A stretch of 14,586 nt of DNA, taken from COE1 sp963596435. Lineage in GTDB: Bacteria > Bacillota > Clostridia > Lachnospirales > Lachnospiraceae. The notes below the pieces were generated by a model. That model did no database searches. It was given only the letters and a program-made list of their open reading frames with translations, and had not been told where the DNA came from. Each line of letters starts with the position of its first letter. The stretch's first letter is position 1. Below, piece after piece: positions 1-7,171 of this stretch. Where the stretch lies: assembly GCA_963596435.1 (NCBI GenBank), contig CAVBMG010000084.1, positions 1 to 14,586 on the forward strand. The letters run 5' to 3'. The position numbers were made by a program, and so were the translations under genes.

Positions 1-2
1 AA

Positions 3-46
3 AGACAAACTTGGTTCGAAGCATGAGCTTCAGAACCAGTTTGTCT
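3..46. repeat. Long imperfect hairpin at the window edge
   Basis: Bases 3-22 pair with 27-46: eight pairs, a bulged T at 11, six pairs, a bulged A at 32, five pairs, and an ATGA loop (23-26). That gives 19 base pairs. It lies between the 3' end of the leftward chemoreceptor gene and an unseen upstream gene. On the minus strand it is followed by a short T run at the window edge, so it could end the chemoreceptor transcript. It could also be part of a dispersed palindromic element. The structure is seen directly; the role is inferred. Confidence 0.5.
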
Positions 47-54
47 ACAGTCTG

Positions 55-84
55 AGGAGCTGCAACTAAATTGCAGCTCCTTTT
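55..84 (+). terminator. Rho-independent terminator of a gene upstream of the window
   Basis: A perfect 10-pair GC-containing stem (56-65 with 71-80) with loop CTAAA is followed by TTTT at 81-84. A55 can also pair with T81. The T tract is on the plus strand only, so it ends a rightward gene lying before position 1 that converges on the chemoreceptor gene. Confidence 0.75.
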
Positions 85-121
85 GGTTTCACTTATATAA
101 TTGATCTGATTTACAATTCAA

Positions 122-1822
122 TTAGCTCAGAATGAATCTTGAGATTAAGTCATTCAGTGAAGTTGCCTGAGCGGATAATTCCTGGCTGGTAGCAGATGTT
201 TCTTCTGCTGTAGCGGAGTTGGACTGTACAACTTCGGATATCTGGTTAATACCCTGTTCAGCCTGCTCCATAGCAGTAGCCTGCTCCTGAGCGATCTGGC
301 TTAATTCCTGTGAAGTCTCTGCGATAGACTTAATACCATCAACAACGGATTCAATAGAATCTGATGCACGCTGAGCGGCTTTATTACCTTCCTCAACTTC
401 TGCAAGTGAACTTTCAATTAACTGTCTTGTATCAACTGCTGACTGTGTACTCTGTTCAGCAAGCTTACGAATCTGATCAGCAACGACTGCGAAGCCTTTA
501 CCTGCATCGCCTGCTCTTGCAGCTTCGATAGATGCATTCAGTGATAACAGATTGGTCTGGCTTGCAATATCTTCAATATCTGAAATGATATTTCCGATCT
601 TCTGTGAGGTTTCATTGATACGTGCCATAGCTTCCATCATGGCTTCCATTTCTACACGGCTCTGATCAGCTTCTGTAGCGTACTTGTTTGCTTCCTGATA
701 GGAATCTTCTGTTTTAGCAGAGGATTTCTCAACACCGGAAGTAATATTTGCGATAGTTGCCTGTAATTCCTCTACTGCTGCAGACTGATCTGTAGATCCT
801 TCTGCAAGTGCCTGTGCAGCCTGAGCCAGGTTATCGGAACCTGCATTTACCTGATCAGATGCATCACTGATTTTCTGTAATGTTTCAATCATTAAGTCTC
901 TCAGGTTTCTCATAGCATTGATCAGACCTGAATAATCGCCAACATATTTTTCTTTTGCCTTAGAAGAAATACCATAATTACCTTTTGACATTTCGCCGAG
1001 GATGTAATTACAGTCATAGATAATTTCCTTCAGGCTTGCTGCCATTTCAGCTGCTGTCTCTGTCATATCCTTGATCTCATCCTGAGAATCTACAACAGGG
1101 AAGTCAGAGCTTAAATCACCCTGTTCGAAAGCAACGAGTCTCTTCTGCAGTGCAATCAATGGTTCGGAGATACCCTTGGCAATGGTAGCACCGAGCTTCG
1201 TTGAGATAATAACAGAAGCAACAATAACTGCGATAATAATAACTAAGAGAACATAGCCTAAGATATTAAGTGAGCTGTCAAGACTATTACCTTCGTCAAC
1301 ATTCGCATTCATTAAGGAAACCATCTGATTATAGATTTCTTCATACATGGGAGCAAGTGTATCACCCATCATTGTCTGTGCTTCTGCACTCTTTGCACTA
1401 TCGGTTGTATTACCAAGGGCGATTACTTCGCTTTCTTTTGACCAGTAGTTCGTAAGCAGATTGTTGATGGACTGATAAGTAGCTTCTTCCTCAGAAGTAG
1501 TCAAAGTGTTATGTACGATCTCCCAGTAATTCTCGAATTTCTGTTTGTTTGTGTCATGACTCTCTACCATGGATGCAATCAGATCTTCATCATCATAACC
1601 GATAATACCACGTGTGCTGCTTCGTGTATCAGCGAACATGATCATGGCTTTTCCGATGTCGCCCTGGGAGAAACCGTAGTTCTGTAAAGCGAAAGTGTAT
1701 CGGTTGGAGATATAGAGCAAAGCTATGATTCCAAGGATTACACCGATACTGGTGATGGCTGTCGTAAGTGTAAAACCTGTCTTCAGCCTTTTCTGAATGT
1801 GCATTTCATTAAGTTTTGGCAT
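122..1822 (-). CDS. Methyl-accepting chemotaxis protein (transmembrane chemoreceptor)
   Basis: This 566-residue chemoreceptor detects an extracellular ligand and signals to CheA/CheW. It has a short cytoplasmic N-terminus, TM1 at about 18-39, an extracellular mostly helical region at 40-186 (four-helix-bundle type), TM2 at 187-208, a HAMP domain at about 209-262, a second HAMP-like stretch at about 270-310, and the signalling coiled coil to the end. The signalling tip is clear at about 417-446, with DIASQTNLLSLNASIEAARA and then GFAVVA. There is no C-terminal pentapeptide tether for CheR/CheB. I start at ATG 1822 because AAGAAGG lies nine bases upstream. The reading frame extends to a TTG at 1885 that has no such site. 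It is divergent from the arabinan genes. The ligand cannot be read from the sequence; a plant sugar is only a guess from context. Confidence 0.95.
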   Translation of the reverse strand: MPKLNEMHIQKRLKTGFTLTTAITSIGVILGIIALLYISNRYTFALQNYGFSQGDIGKAMIMFADTRSSTRGIIGYDDEDLIASMVESHDTNKQKFENYWEIVHNTLTTSEEEATYQSINNLLTNYWSKESEVIALGNTTDSAKSAEAQTMMGDTLAPMYEEIYNQMVSLMNANVDEGNSLDSSLNILGYVLLVIIIAVIVASVIISTKLGATIAKGISEPLIALQKRLVAFEQGDLSSDFPVVDSQDEIKDMTETAAEMAASLKEIIYDCNYILGEMSKGNYGISSKAKEKYVGDYSGLINAMRNLRDLMIETLQKISDASDQVNAGSDNLAQAAQALAEGSTDQSAAVEELQATIANITSGVEKSSAKTEDSYQEANKYATEADQSRVEMEAMMEAMARINETSQKIGNIISDIEDIASQTNLLSLNASIEAARAGDAGKGFAVVADQIRKLAEQSTQSAVDTRQLIESSLAEVEEGNKAAQRASDSIESVVDGIKSIAETSQELSQIAQEQATAMEQAEQGINQISEVVQSNSATAEETSATSQELSAQATSLNDLISRFILS

Positions 1823-1882
1823 GTTATAATGCCTTCTTTCTTTGGAGTTATTTTGGTGAGTTATTTCCTGACTTGTATTGAT

Positions 1883-1910
1883 CAATTACTTCTATATATA
1901 AAAGTAATTG
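1883..1910. repeat. Inverted repeat in the chemoreceptor leader
   Basis: CAATTACTT (1883-1891) and AAGTAATTG (1902-1910) are perfect 9-base inverted copies around a 10-base AT spacer. The repeat lies between the proposed promoter and the start codon, so it would form a weak hairpin in the leader RNA or serve as a protein-binding dyad. The role is unknown. Confidence 0.4.
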
Positions 1911-2005
1911 CATTTGGTAATAGGTGCATAAAAATAATAGTAAACAATTTGAATTATTAAATGATAAAAGCTCACATGCAAAAGCATAAGTCAGAATATA
2001 AACTA

Positions 2006-2034
2006 ACTATACAATACAATTTGGAAATCCTCAA
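2006..2034 (-). promoter_or_regulatory. Sigma-A-type promoter candidate for the chemoreceptor
   Basis: Reading leftward, TTGAGG (complement of 2029-2034), a 17-base spacer and TATAGT (complement of 2006-2011) give 4/6 and 5/6 matches to the housekeeping consensus. Transcription would start near 1999 and leave a leader of about 175 bases. I looked for a flagellar sigma-28 pattern and saw none. Confidence 0.5.
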
Positions 2035-2149
2035 CAATTTATGAAAATATATTAAAAATTAATAAAAAATAGTTGAATAGGAAATTGTATGTTATGAATA
2101 ATTCTAAAGAGAAGGAACTATTGAAGATTAACAAAAATTATAAATCCTC

Positions 2150-2177
2150 TTGCATTCTGTATTGAAATCATTATAAT
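2150..2177 (+). promoter_or_regulatory. Sigma-A-type promoter candidate for the arabinan operon
   Basis: A perfect TATAAT at 2172-2177 follows TTGCAT at 2150-2155 with a 16-base spacer. Transcription would start near 2184, giving a leader of about 115 bases before the GH43 start. The -35 is a weak match, as expected if an activator or repressor sets the level. No classical AraR palindrome was seen. Confidence 0.5.
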
Positions 2178-2300
2178 TTAGATATAACTAAAATGCTTTA
2201 GAAAATAGTGAAGCTATTAAGTATTAAGAAGTGACTACACAGGGGATTAAAAAAATATTATAAAAAAGAACATTACAAATAAGAAAGGTATGGTTATGAT

Positions 2301-3251
2301 ATGCAGGAATTAAAGTACAATGAGCCATGGATTATGCAGAGGGCAGACCCGTATGTATATAGACATGAGAATGGAATGTATTATTTTACGGCAAGTGTTC
2401 CGGCTTATGACAAGATTATATTAAGGGAATCAGACACCCTGGAAGGTCTGGCAAATGCCACAGAGCATGAGATATGGCATAAACATACCACTGGAATTAT
2501 GGGGAATCATATATGGGCACCTGAGCTGCATTATCTGAATCAGAAATGGTATATTTATTTTGCAGCCGGGGATGCGGAGGACAAGTGGAATATCCGCCCC
2601 TATGTACTGGAATGTGCGGATGCAGATCCTGTGCGTGGAACCTGGAGAGAGCTTGGTAAAATGCAGTGCGCAGATGAGGACGAATTCTCTTTTCGGGCTT
2701 TTTCACTGGATGCTACGGTATTCGAGAATCATGGGAAGTATTATTATGTATGGGCGGAGAAGGTCGGAGTAGGCAAGATGATATCCAACCTGTATATCGC
2801 CGAAATGGAGACTCCCAATAAGTTAAAAACTGTACAGGTCATGCTGACGACACCGGATTATGACTGGGAGAGAGTGGGCTTCTGGGTAAATGAAGGACCT
2901 GCGGTCATTAAGCGTTTTGGCAAGATTTACCTTACTTATTCTGCCAGCGAGACGGGCGCTCCATATTGTATGGGTATGCTGACAGCGGATGAGAATGCCG
3001 ATCTGCTTGATCCTTTATCCTGGAGAAAAGAGCGATATCCGGTACTGGCTTCTGATGAATCCAGAACAATCTATGGACCGGGACATAATTCCTTTACAAC
3101 AGATGAAGAGGGAAATGACATTCTCGTATATCATGCGAGAAAAGAGAAGGTAATTGAGGGTGATCCTCTTTATAATCCCAACAGACATACAATGCTTATG
3201 AAATTCACATGGGAGAATGAAAGACCCAAATTCTCCTATGGACAAAACTGA
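2301..3251 (+). CDS. GH43 family glycosidase, probable alpha-L-arabinofuranosidase
   Basis: This 316-residue protein is a single-domain GH43 five-bladed beta-propeller enzyme that should release arabinose (or less likely xylose) from the ends of short oligosaccharides. The three expected acidic residues are visible: Asp16 in RADPYV (general base), Asp137 in SLDATVF (pKa modulator) and Glu198 in NEGPAV (general acid). HIWAPELH is also typical of the family. There is no signal peptide and no carbohydrate-binding module, so it acts in the cytosol on imported oligosaccharides. AGAAAGG lies 12 bases before ATG 2301, a slightly long spacing. It is first in an operon with the GH51 gene 38 bases downstream. 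The family call is firm. Exact specificity (exo-1,5-arabinanase-like as in subfamily 26, or arabinofuranosidase) is inference from resemblance and from the GH51 partner. Confidence 0.9.
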   Translation: MQELKYNEPWIMQRADPYVYRHENGMYYFTASVPAYDKIILRESDTLEGLANATEHEIWHKHTTGIMGNHIWAPELHYLNQKWYIYFAAGDAEDKWNIRPYVLECADADPVRGTWRELGKMQCADEDEFSFRAFSLDATVFENHGKYYYVWAEKVGVGKMISNLYIAEMETPNKLKTVQVMLTTPDYDWERVGFWVNEGPAVIKRFGKIYLTYSASETGAPYCMGMLTADENADLLDPLSWRKERYPVLASDESRTIYGPGHNSFTTDEEGNDILVYHARKEKVIEGDPLYNPNRHTMLMKFTWENERPKFSYGQN

Positions 3252-3289
3252 AACATTCTAAATAAGAACTGAGAAAGGGAAGAAATAAA

Positions 3290-4795
3290 ATGGCAAAACT
3301 CTATATTAATGAAAAAAATAAAAAGGGACATATCAATCCAGAATTATATGGTAATTTCTCAGAGCATCTGGGAAGATGTATTTATGAGGGACTTTATGTA
3401 GGAGAGGACTCTGATATTCCAAATACAAATGGAATGAGAAATGATGTCGTGGCAGCTTTGCGGGAAATGAAGCTTCCGGTTCTTCGTTGGCCGGGTGGAT
3501 GCTTTGCAGACGAGTATCATTGGAAGGATGGTATTGGACCCAAGGAAACCAGAAAGAAAATGGTCAACACACATTGGGGCGGTGTTACAGAAGATAACAG
3601 CTTCGGAACACATGAATTCTTTGAATTATGTGAGCAGATCGGATGTAAGACATATATCAATGGCAATGTAGGAAGCGGAACTGTTCAGGAAATGTCCGAA
3701 TGGGTGGAATATATGACTTTTGACGGAGTATCTCCTATGGCAGAGCTTCGTAAAAAGAACGGTCATGAGAAGCCATGGAAGGTTGATTATTTCGGAGTCG
3801 GCAATGAGAACTGGGGATGCGGCGGTAATATGACACCCTCCTACTATGCGAATTTATATAGAAGATATCAGACCTATGTAAGAAATTATCATCCGGATCA
3901 GCCAATCTTCAAGATCTGTGGCGGACCTAATGTAGACGATACATACTGGACAGAAGAAGTGTTAAAGACCTGTTACGAGAATGCGCCTAAGTCTTTACAC
4001 GGATTTATGGATGGTCTTTCCATGCACTATTATGTACATCCAGAAGGATGGGAGATCAAGGGCAGCGCAACAGAGTTTGATGATAAGGTATGGTATAAGA
4101 CGCTGGCTAAGGCTCTGTACATCGAAACACTGATCAATCACCACAGTACCATCATGGATAAGTATGATCCTGAGAAGAAGATCGGACTGATCTGTGATGA
4201 ATGGGGCACATGGTTTACCTGTGAACCGGGAACCAATCCGGGATTTTTGTATCAGCAGAGTACTATGAGAGATGCACTGGTAGCCGGTCTGTCCCTGAAC
4301 ATATTCAACAAGCACTGTGACCGTGTAAAAATGGCAAACATAGCACAGCTTATCAATGTATTACAGGCTGTCATCCTGACAGACGGACCAAGAATGCTGC
4401 GCACACCGACTTATCACGTATTCCATATGTATAAATATCATCAGGATGCAGATCTGGTAGAAAGCTATCTGGATGGCGTAGAGACAATCGGTGAAGAGAA
4501 AGAGTATATGGTTCCAAGTCTGCAGGAATCTGTATCTATAGATAAGGAAGGAATTCTTACAATTACTCTGAACAATCTGTCTGTAGATAAGGATGAGCCG
4601 GTAGAGATCTCTTTTGCAGAATGCCAGGCGAAGGAAGTAACAGCAGCAATATTAAATAATGAAATGCATGCATATAATACCTTTGATGATCCTGATAAAG
4701 TACATGAAGAAGTATTCAGTAATTATACTGTTGAGAATGGCATGATCCGTTTCACAATGCCTGCATCCAGTGTGGTTCAGTTCAGAGTACGCTAA
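3290..4795 (+). CDS. abfA: GH51 intracellular alpha-L-arabinofuranosidase
   Basis: This 501-residue enzyme, the usual length for bacterial GH51 AbfA proteins, hydrolyses terminal alpha-L-arabinofuranosyl residues from arabino-oligosaccharides with retention of configuration. The catalytic TIM barrel shows the acid/base Glu173 in GVGNENWG and the nucleophile Glu304 in ICDEWGTWF. LRWPGGCFADEYHW is a further family signature. The last 130 or so residues form the beta-sandwich domain. No signal peptide is present, so it works in the cytosol beside the GH43 enzyme encoded 38 bases upstream. AAAGGGAAG precedes ATG 3290 at normal distance. No terminator follows, and the next start codon comes five bases after the stop. 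The gene symbol follows common usage for the family and is not a proven orthology. Confidence 0.95.
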   Translation: MAKLYINEKNKKGHINPELYGNFSEHLGRCIYEGLYVGEDSDIPNTNGMRNDVVAALREMKLPVLRWPGGCFADEYHWKDGIGPKETRKKMVNTHWGGVTEDNSFGTHEFFELCEQIGCKTYINGNVGSGTVQEMSEWVEYMTFDGVSPMAELRKKNGHEKPWKVDYFGVGNENWGCGGNMTPSYYANLYRRYQTYVRNYHPDQPIFKICGGPNVDDTYWTEEVLKTCYENAPKSLHGFMDGLSMHYYVHPEGWEIKGSATEFDDKVWYKTLAKALYIETLINHHSTIMDKYDPEKKIGLICDEWGTWFTCEPGTNPGFLYQQSTMRDALVAGLSLNIFNKHCDRVKMANIAQLINVLQAVILTDGPRMLRTPTYHVFHMYKYHQDADLVESYLDGVETIGEEKEYMVPSLQESVSIDKEGILTITLNNLSVDKDEPVEISFAECQAKEVTAAILNNEMHAYNTFDDPDKVHEEVFSNYTVENGMIRFTMPASSVVQFRVR

Positions 4796-4800
4796 TCAGT

Positions 4801-5061
4801 ATGGAAGAGAAGAAGAACGAGAAGCACTGCTTACAGTGTCTTTTGCGGGAAATGGATAAGAATGCCTATATGGAGAATCTCTATGAATATATTTCACATT
4901 TGGATGAGAACATAAAGGCTGATGGGGCGCTCTATGAAGAGCGCCTCAATGTATGTAAGGAATGTAAATATCTGGCAGATGGTATGTGCCGCGCCTGCGG
5001 GTGCTTCGTCGAGCTGCGGGCAGCGATTAAGACTAATGTATGTTCTTATGACAAATGGTAG
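4801..5061 (+). CDS. Small cysteine-rich protein, DUF6171-like
   Basis: This is an 86-residue protein with cysteines at 10, 13, 52, 55, 63, 66, 68 and 81. They form a CxxC at the N-terminus, a second CxxC, a CxxCxC cluster and a lone Cys near the C-terminus (NVCSYDKW). Such spacing suggests one or two metal (zinc or iron-sulfur) sites. It resembles the uncharacterised DUF6171 family of Clostridia, a call made from memory of the pattern. No membrane segment or signal peptide is seen. The start lies five bases after the GH51 stop and has no good ribosome binding site, which suggests translation coupled to GH51. No function is known, and a role in arabinan use is not supported by anything but position. 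Confidence 0.75.
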   Translation: MEEKKNEKHCLQCLLREMDKNAYMENLYEYISHLDENIKADGALYEERLNVCKECKYLADGMCRACGCFVELRAAIKTNVCSYDKW

Positions 5062-5070
5062 AATACCCCT

Positions 5071-5099
5071 TTGCATATTTGGTATGGTTAGTGTAAGAT
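5071..5099 (+). promoter_or_regulatory. Promoter candidate for the lysozyme-Sir2-DUF951 genes
   Basis: TTGCAT (5071-5076), a 17-base spacer and TAAGAT (5094-5099) lie in the only gap in this run of genes. Transcription would start near 5106, about 16 bases before the GH25 ATG. The -10 box sits between the arms of an inverted repeat. Confidence 0.5.
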
Positions 5100-5109
5100 A
5101 GTAACCATA
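5083..5109. promoter_or_regulatory. Operator-like inverted repeat framing the -10 box
   Basis: TATGGTTA (5083-5090) and TAACCATA (5102-5109) are perfect 8-base inverted copies separated by 11 bases. Their centres are 19 bases apart, close to two helix turns. The right arm covers the likely transcription start, so a bound dimer would block the promoter. No T tract follows, so it is not a terminator. Confidence 0.45.
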
Positions 5110-5121
5110 GGAGAGAAAAAG

Positions 5122-6183
5122 ATGCGAAGAAGAACAGATAGAGTGTTATATATAATGTTGATTCTCATGGGGCTGATTACAGTCCTTGCCATGATGTTTG
5201 CGGGTGTATTGGGCATCATGTATGTAAAGGAGAAGGATAAGAATCAGGAAGCGGCGGTGAAGCAGGCACAGCTGGAGGAAGAGGTTGTAGCGGCTTTTGC
5301 CGGGGATAACAATGCCCTCAATGATGAAGAAGTGCAGCAGCTGGTGGATGCTAAAGAAGTAGAGATGAAAGCCAAGATGAAGGAGCTGGTGCAGTCAGAG
5401 GATGGTGGAGCAATGACTATGCTCCGATACTTTTTCCCTGAGAATCTGGTGTATTATGATGAAGGCGGATATGTATTTGCACCGATTCTGGATACACTCA
5501 AGAAGCATCAGTTAGTTGATGAGAACTTCCATATAAATGACAGAAATGAAATAGAATATATTGAAAATGGCACAGTGACATCACACAAGGGAATTGATGT
5601 GTCCAAATATCAGGGAGATATTGACTGGCAGGCTGTGAAAGCAGATGGCGTGGAATATGCTTTTGTCAGACTGGGGATTCGTGGATATGGCTCCGGTAAA
5701 ATAGTGCTGGATGAGAATTTTGCTGACAATATGCAGGGAGCAAATGAAGCTGGTGTTAAGGCTGGTGTGTATTTCTTTACACAGGCAATTACAGTAGAAG
5801 AAGCACAGGAAGAAGCTGCTTTTGTAATTGAGAATCTGGCTGAATATGATGTACCTTATCCTGTTGTATTTGACGTGGAGATGATTACGGGACAGGAAGG
5901 AAGAGCCAACAAGCTGACCATGCAGGAGCGTACAGATATTACGATTGCCTTTTGCGAAGCAGTAAAGGCAGCGGGATATACACCGATGATTTATGGTAAT
6001 GTCAAGTGCTTTACCAAGATGCTGGATATGACGAAGCTGGAACAGTATGAGAAATGGTATGCCTTTTATGATAAGTATATGTATTTTCCTTATGAGGTCA
6101 GTATGTGGCAGTATACGGAAAAAGGCACAGTAGACGGCATTGAGGGTACGGTTGATATGAATATTGCATATAAGCAGTGGTAG
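5122..6183 (+). CDS. Membrane-anchored GH25 lysozyme (N-acetylmuramidase)
   Basis: This 353-residue cell-wall hydrolase should cleave the beta-1,4 bond between MurNAc and GlcNAc in peptidoglycan. A basic N-terminus (MRRRTDR) and one hydrophobic helix at about 8-35 place it as a type II membrane protein or uncleaved signal anchor. A charged, probably coiled stretch (about 36-95) and a short unassigned segment (96-150) lead to the GH25 barrel at about 155-353. Catalytic residues are seen: Asp159 in GIDVSKYQG, and Asp251 and Glu253 in FDVEM. SMWQYTEKG and DMNIAY near the end are typical of the family. AGGAG sits eight bases before ATG 5122. It has its own promoter candidate and is followed 18 bases later by the Sir2 gene. 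It may serve wall remodelling or septum processing rather than bacteriolysis; that is inference. Confidence 0.93.
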   Translation: MRRRTDRVLYIMLILMGLITVLAMMFAGVLGIMYVKEKDKNQEAAVKQAQLEEEVVAAFAGDNNALNDEEVQQLVDAKEVEMKAKMKELVQSEDGGAMTMLRYFFPENLVYYDEGGYVFAPILDTLKKHQLVDENFHINDRNEIEYIENGTVTSHKGIDVSKYQGDIDWQAVKADGVEYAFVRLGIRGYGSGKIVLDENFADNMQGANEAGVKAGVYFFTQAITVEEAQEEAAFVIENLAEYDVPYPVVFDVEMITGQEGRANKLTMQERTDITIAFCEAVKAAGYTPMIYGNVKCFTKMLDMTKLEQYEKWYAFYDKYMYFPYEVSMWQYTEKGTVDGIEGTVDMNIAYKQW

Positions 6184-6201
6184 AAAGGTCTGGTGATTCA
6201 T

Positions 6202-6936
6202 ATGACTGAAATGACTGGAATAAAACAGCTGAAAGAAATGATAGAAGGCAGTGATAATATTGTGTTCTTTGGCGGGGCGGGGGTATCTACAGAGAGTGGA
6301 ATCCCGGATTTCAGAAGTGTGGATGGTTTATATCATCAGAAATATGATTATCCGCCGGAGACCATATTAAGTCATACTTTCTATATGAGAAGACCGGAAG
6401 AGTTCTTCAGATTCTACAGAGATAAGCTGATCTATCCTGATGCAAAGCCCAATGCAGCCCATAAGGTGCTGGCGCAGCTGGAACAGGAAGGGAAGCTAAA
6501 GGCAGTAGTTACCCAGAATATAGACGGTCTTCATCAGGCAGCAGGCAGTAAAAAGGTACTGGAGCTGCATGGAAGTACGCTGCGAAATTATTGTGAAAAA
6601 TGTCACAAATTCTATGGAATAGATACAATCATGAATTCCACGGGAATCCCGACATGCGACTGTGGCGGCAGGATAAAGCCTGATGTCGTATTGTATGAGG
6701 AAGGACTGGATCAGGGGATTCTGTCAGAGGCAGTCAGAGTGATATCCGAAGCGGATATGCTTATTATCGGAGGAACCTCACTGGCGGTATATCCCGCAGC
6801 CGGATTGATCGACTACTATCAGGGACATAAGCTGGTACTGATCAATAAGAGTGCAACAGCCAGAGACAGTATGGCTGATCTTGTCATTACAGACAGTATC
6901 GGCAAGGTATTTGCACAGATCAGACCGGTAGATTAG
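6202..6936 (+). CDS. cobB: Sir2-family NAD-dependent protein deacylase (sirtuin)
   Basis: This sirtuin removes acetyl or other acyl groups from protein lysines using NAD, giving nicotinamide and O-acyl-ADP-ribose. Counting from ATG 6202 (244 residues), the NAD-binding GAGVSTESGIPDFRS comes first, then TQNIDGLHQAAG, catalytic His123 in LELHGS, zinc ligands Cys131/Cys134 and Cys152/Cys154, then GGTSLAVYPA and INKS. The frame also opens at GTG 6193. I prefer 6202 because AGAAAGG at 6182-6188 pairs with the extreme 3' end of 16S rRNA, which places the true spacing near 10 bases for 6202 and about 1 for 6193. It is transcribed behind the lysozyme and 24 bases ahead of DUF951. Substrates are unknown; acetyl-CoA synthetase is a known target of bacterial CobB. 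Confidence 0.93.
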   Translation: MTEMTGIKQLKEMIEGSDNIVFFGGAGVSTESGIPDFRSVDGLYHQKYDYPPETILSHTFYMRRPEEFFRFYRDKLIYPDAKPNAAHKVLAQLEQEGKLKAVVTQNIDGLHQAAGSKKVLELHGSTLRNYCEKCHKFYGIDTIMNSTGIPTCDCGGRIKPDVVLYEEGLDQGILSEAVRVISEADMLIIGGTSLAVYPAAGLIDYYQGHKLVLINKSATARDSMADLVITDSIGKVFAQIRPVD

Positions 6937-6960
6937 AAGAAAATGAAAGGTTTGATATAG

Positions 6961-7152
6961 ATGAATTACGAGGTTGGAGATATTGTAAAATTAAAAAAGC
7001 AGCATCCCTGTGGCAGCAGTGAGTGGGAAATATTGCGTGTAGGCGCTGATTTTCGTCTGAAATGTATGGGATGCGGTCATCAGATCATGATAGCCAGACG
7101 TCTGGTTGAAAAAAATACCAGAGATTTGCAAAAAAAAGTTGAAAAACAATAA
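6961..7152 (+). CDS. DUF951 family small protein
   Basis: This 63-residue basic protein has the DUF951 hallmarks: an N-terminal VGDIVKLKKQHPCGS, then WEILRVGADFRLKC and CMGCGH. The cysteines at 17, 35 and 38 with nearby His suggest a small zinc-stabilised beta domain. The family has no established function; its basic charge and frequent place beside translation genes hint at nucleic acid binding, which is inference. AAAGG lies 11 bases before ATG 6961. The gene ends inside the -35 to -10 spacer of the rpsF promoter. Confidence 0.88.
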   Translation: MNYEVGDIVKLKKQHPCGSSEWEILRVGADFRLKCMGCGHQIMIARRLVEKNTRDLQKKVEKQ

Positions 7153-7167
7153 AAGATATGATATCAT
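7139..7167 (+). promoter_or_regulatory. Promoter of the rpsF-ssb-rpsR operon
   Basis: TTGAAA (7139-7144), a 17-base spacer and TATCAT (7162-7167) match the housekeeping consensus 5/6 at both boxes. The -35 overlaps the end of the DUF951 gene. Transcription should start near 7174, leaving a leader of about 66 bases. Confidence 0.7.
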
Positions 7168-7171
7168 AAAC

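Larger units (their letters stand above)
1823..2300. other. AT-rich divergent intergenic control region
   Basis: This stretch separates the leftward chemoreceptor gene from the rightward GH43 gene and holds no credible gene. It contains the chemoreceptor ribosome binding site (complement of 1832-1838), an inverted repeat at 1883-1910, a leftward promoter candidate (2006-2034) and a rightward one (2150-2177). It is markedly AT-rich, including runs such as the A-rich stretch near 2250-2270. A 9-base AT-only inverted repeat (2135-2143 with 2171-2179) overlaps the rightward -10 box but may be chance in this composition. I see no recognisable riboswitch. Confidence 0.7.

Noticed and set aside
1823..1885. 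N-terminal extension of the chemoreceptor from TTG 1885
   Set aside because: TTG start without a ribosome site. ATG 1822 has AAGAAGG at nine bases, and the extension is polar with no domain role.
2135..2179. AT-only 9-base inverted repeat around the GH43 promoter as an operator
   Set aside because: Arms are AT-only in very AT-rich DNA, 36 bases apart centre to centre, and do not match the AraR palindrome; chance is likely.
1886..2300. Sigma-28 (flagellar) promoter or riboswitch in the divergent region
   Set aside because: No TAAA-N15-CCGATAT-like pattern on the minus strand and no conserved riboswitch core could be read.
4926..4945. Perfect 8-pair GC-rich hairpin inside the DUF6171-like gene
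   Set aside because: It lies within coding sequence, has no T tract and no promoter or start signal beside it. It is likely codon-driven chance.
5581..6201. 206-codon reading frame on the minus strand opposite the lysozyme
   Set aside because: It is a shadow frame: the plus strand holds a complete GH25 catalytic domain, and the minus frame is rich in His, Cys and Ile with no recognisable domain.
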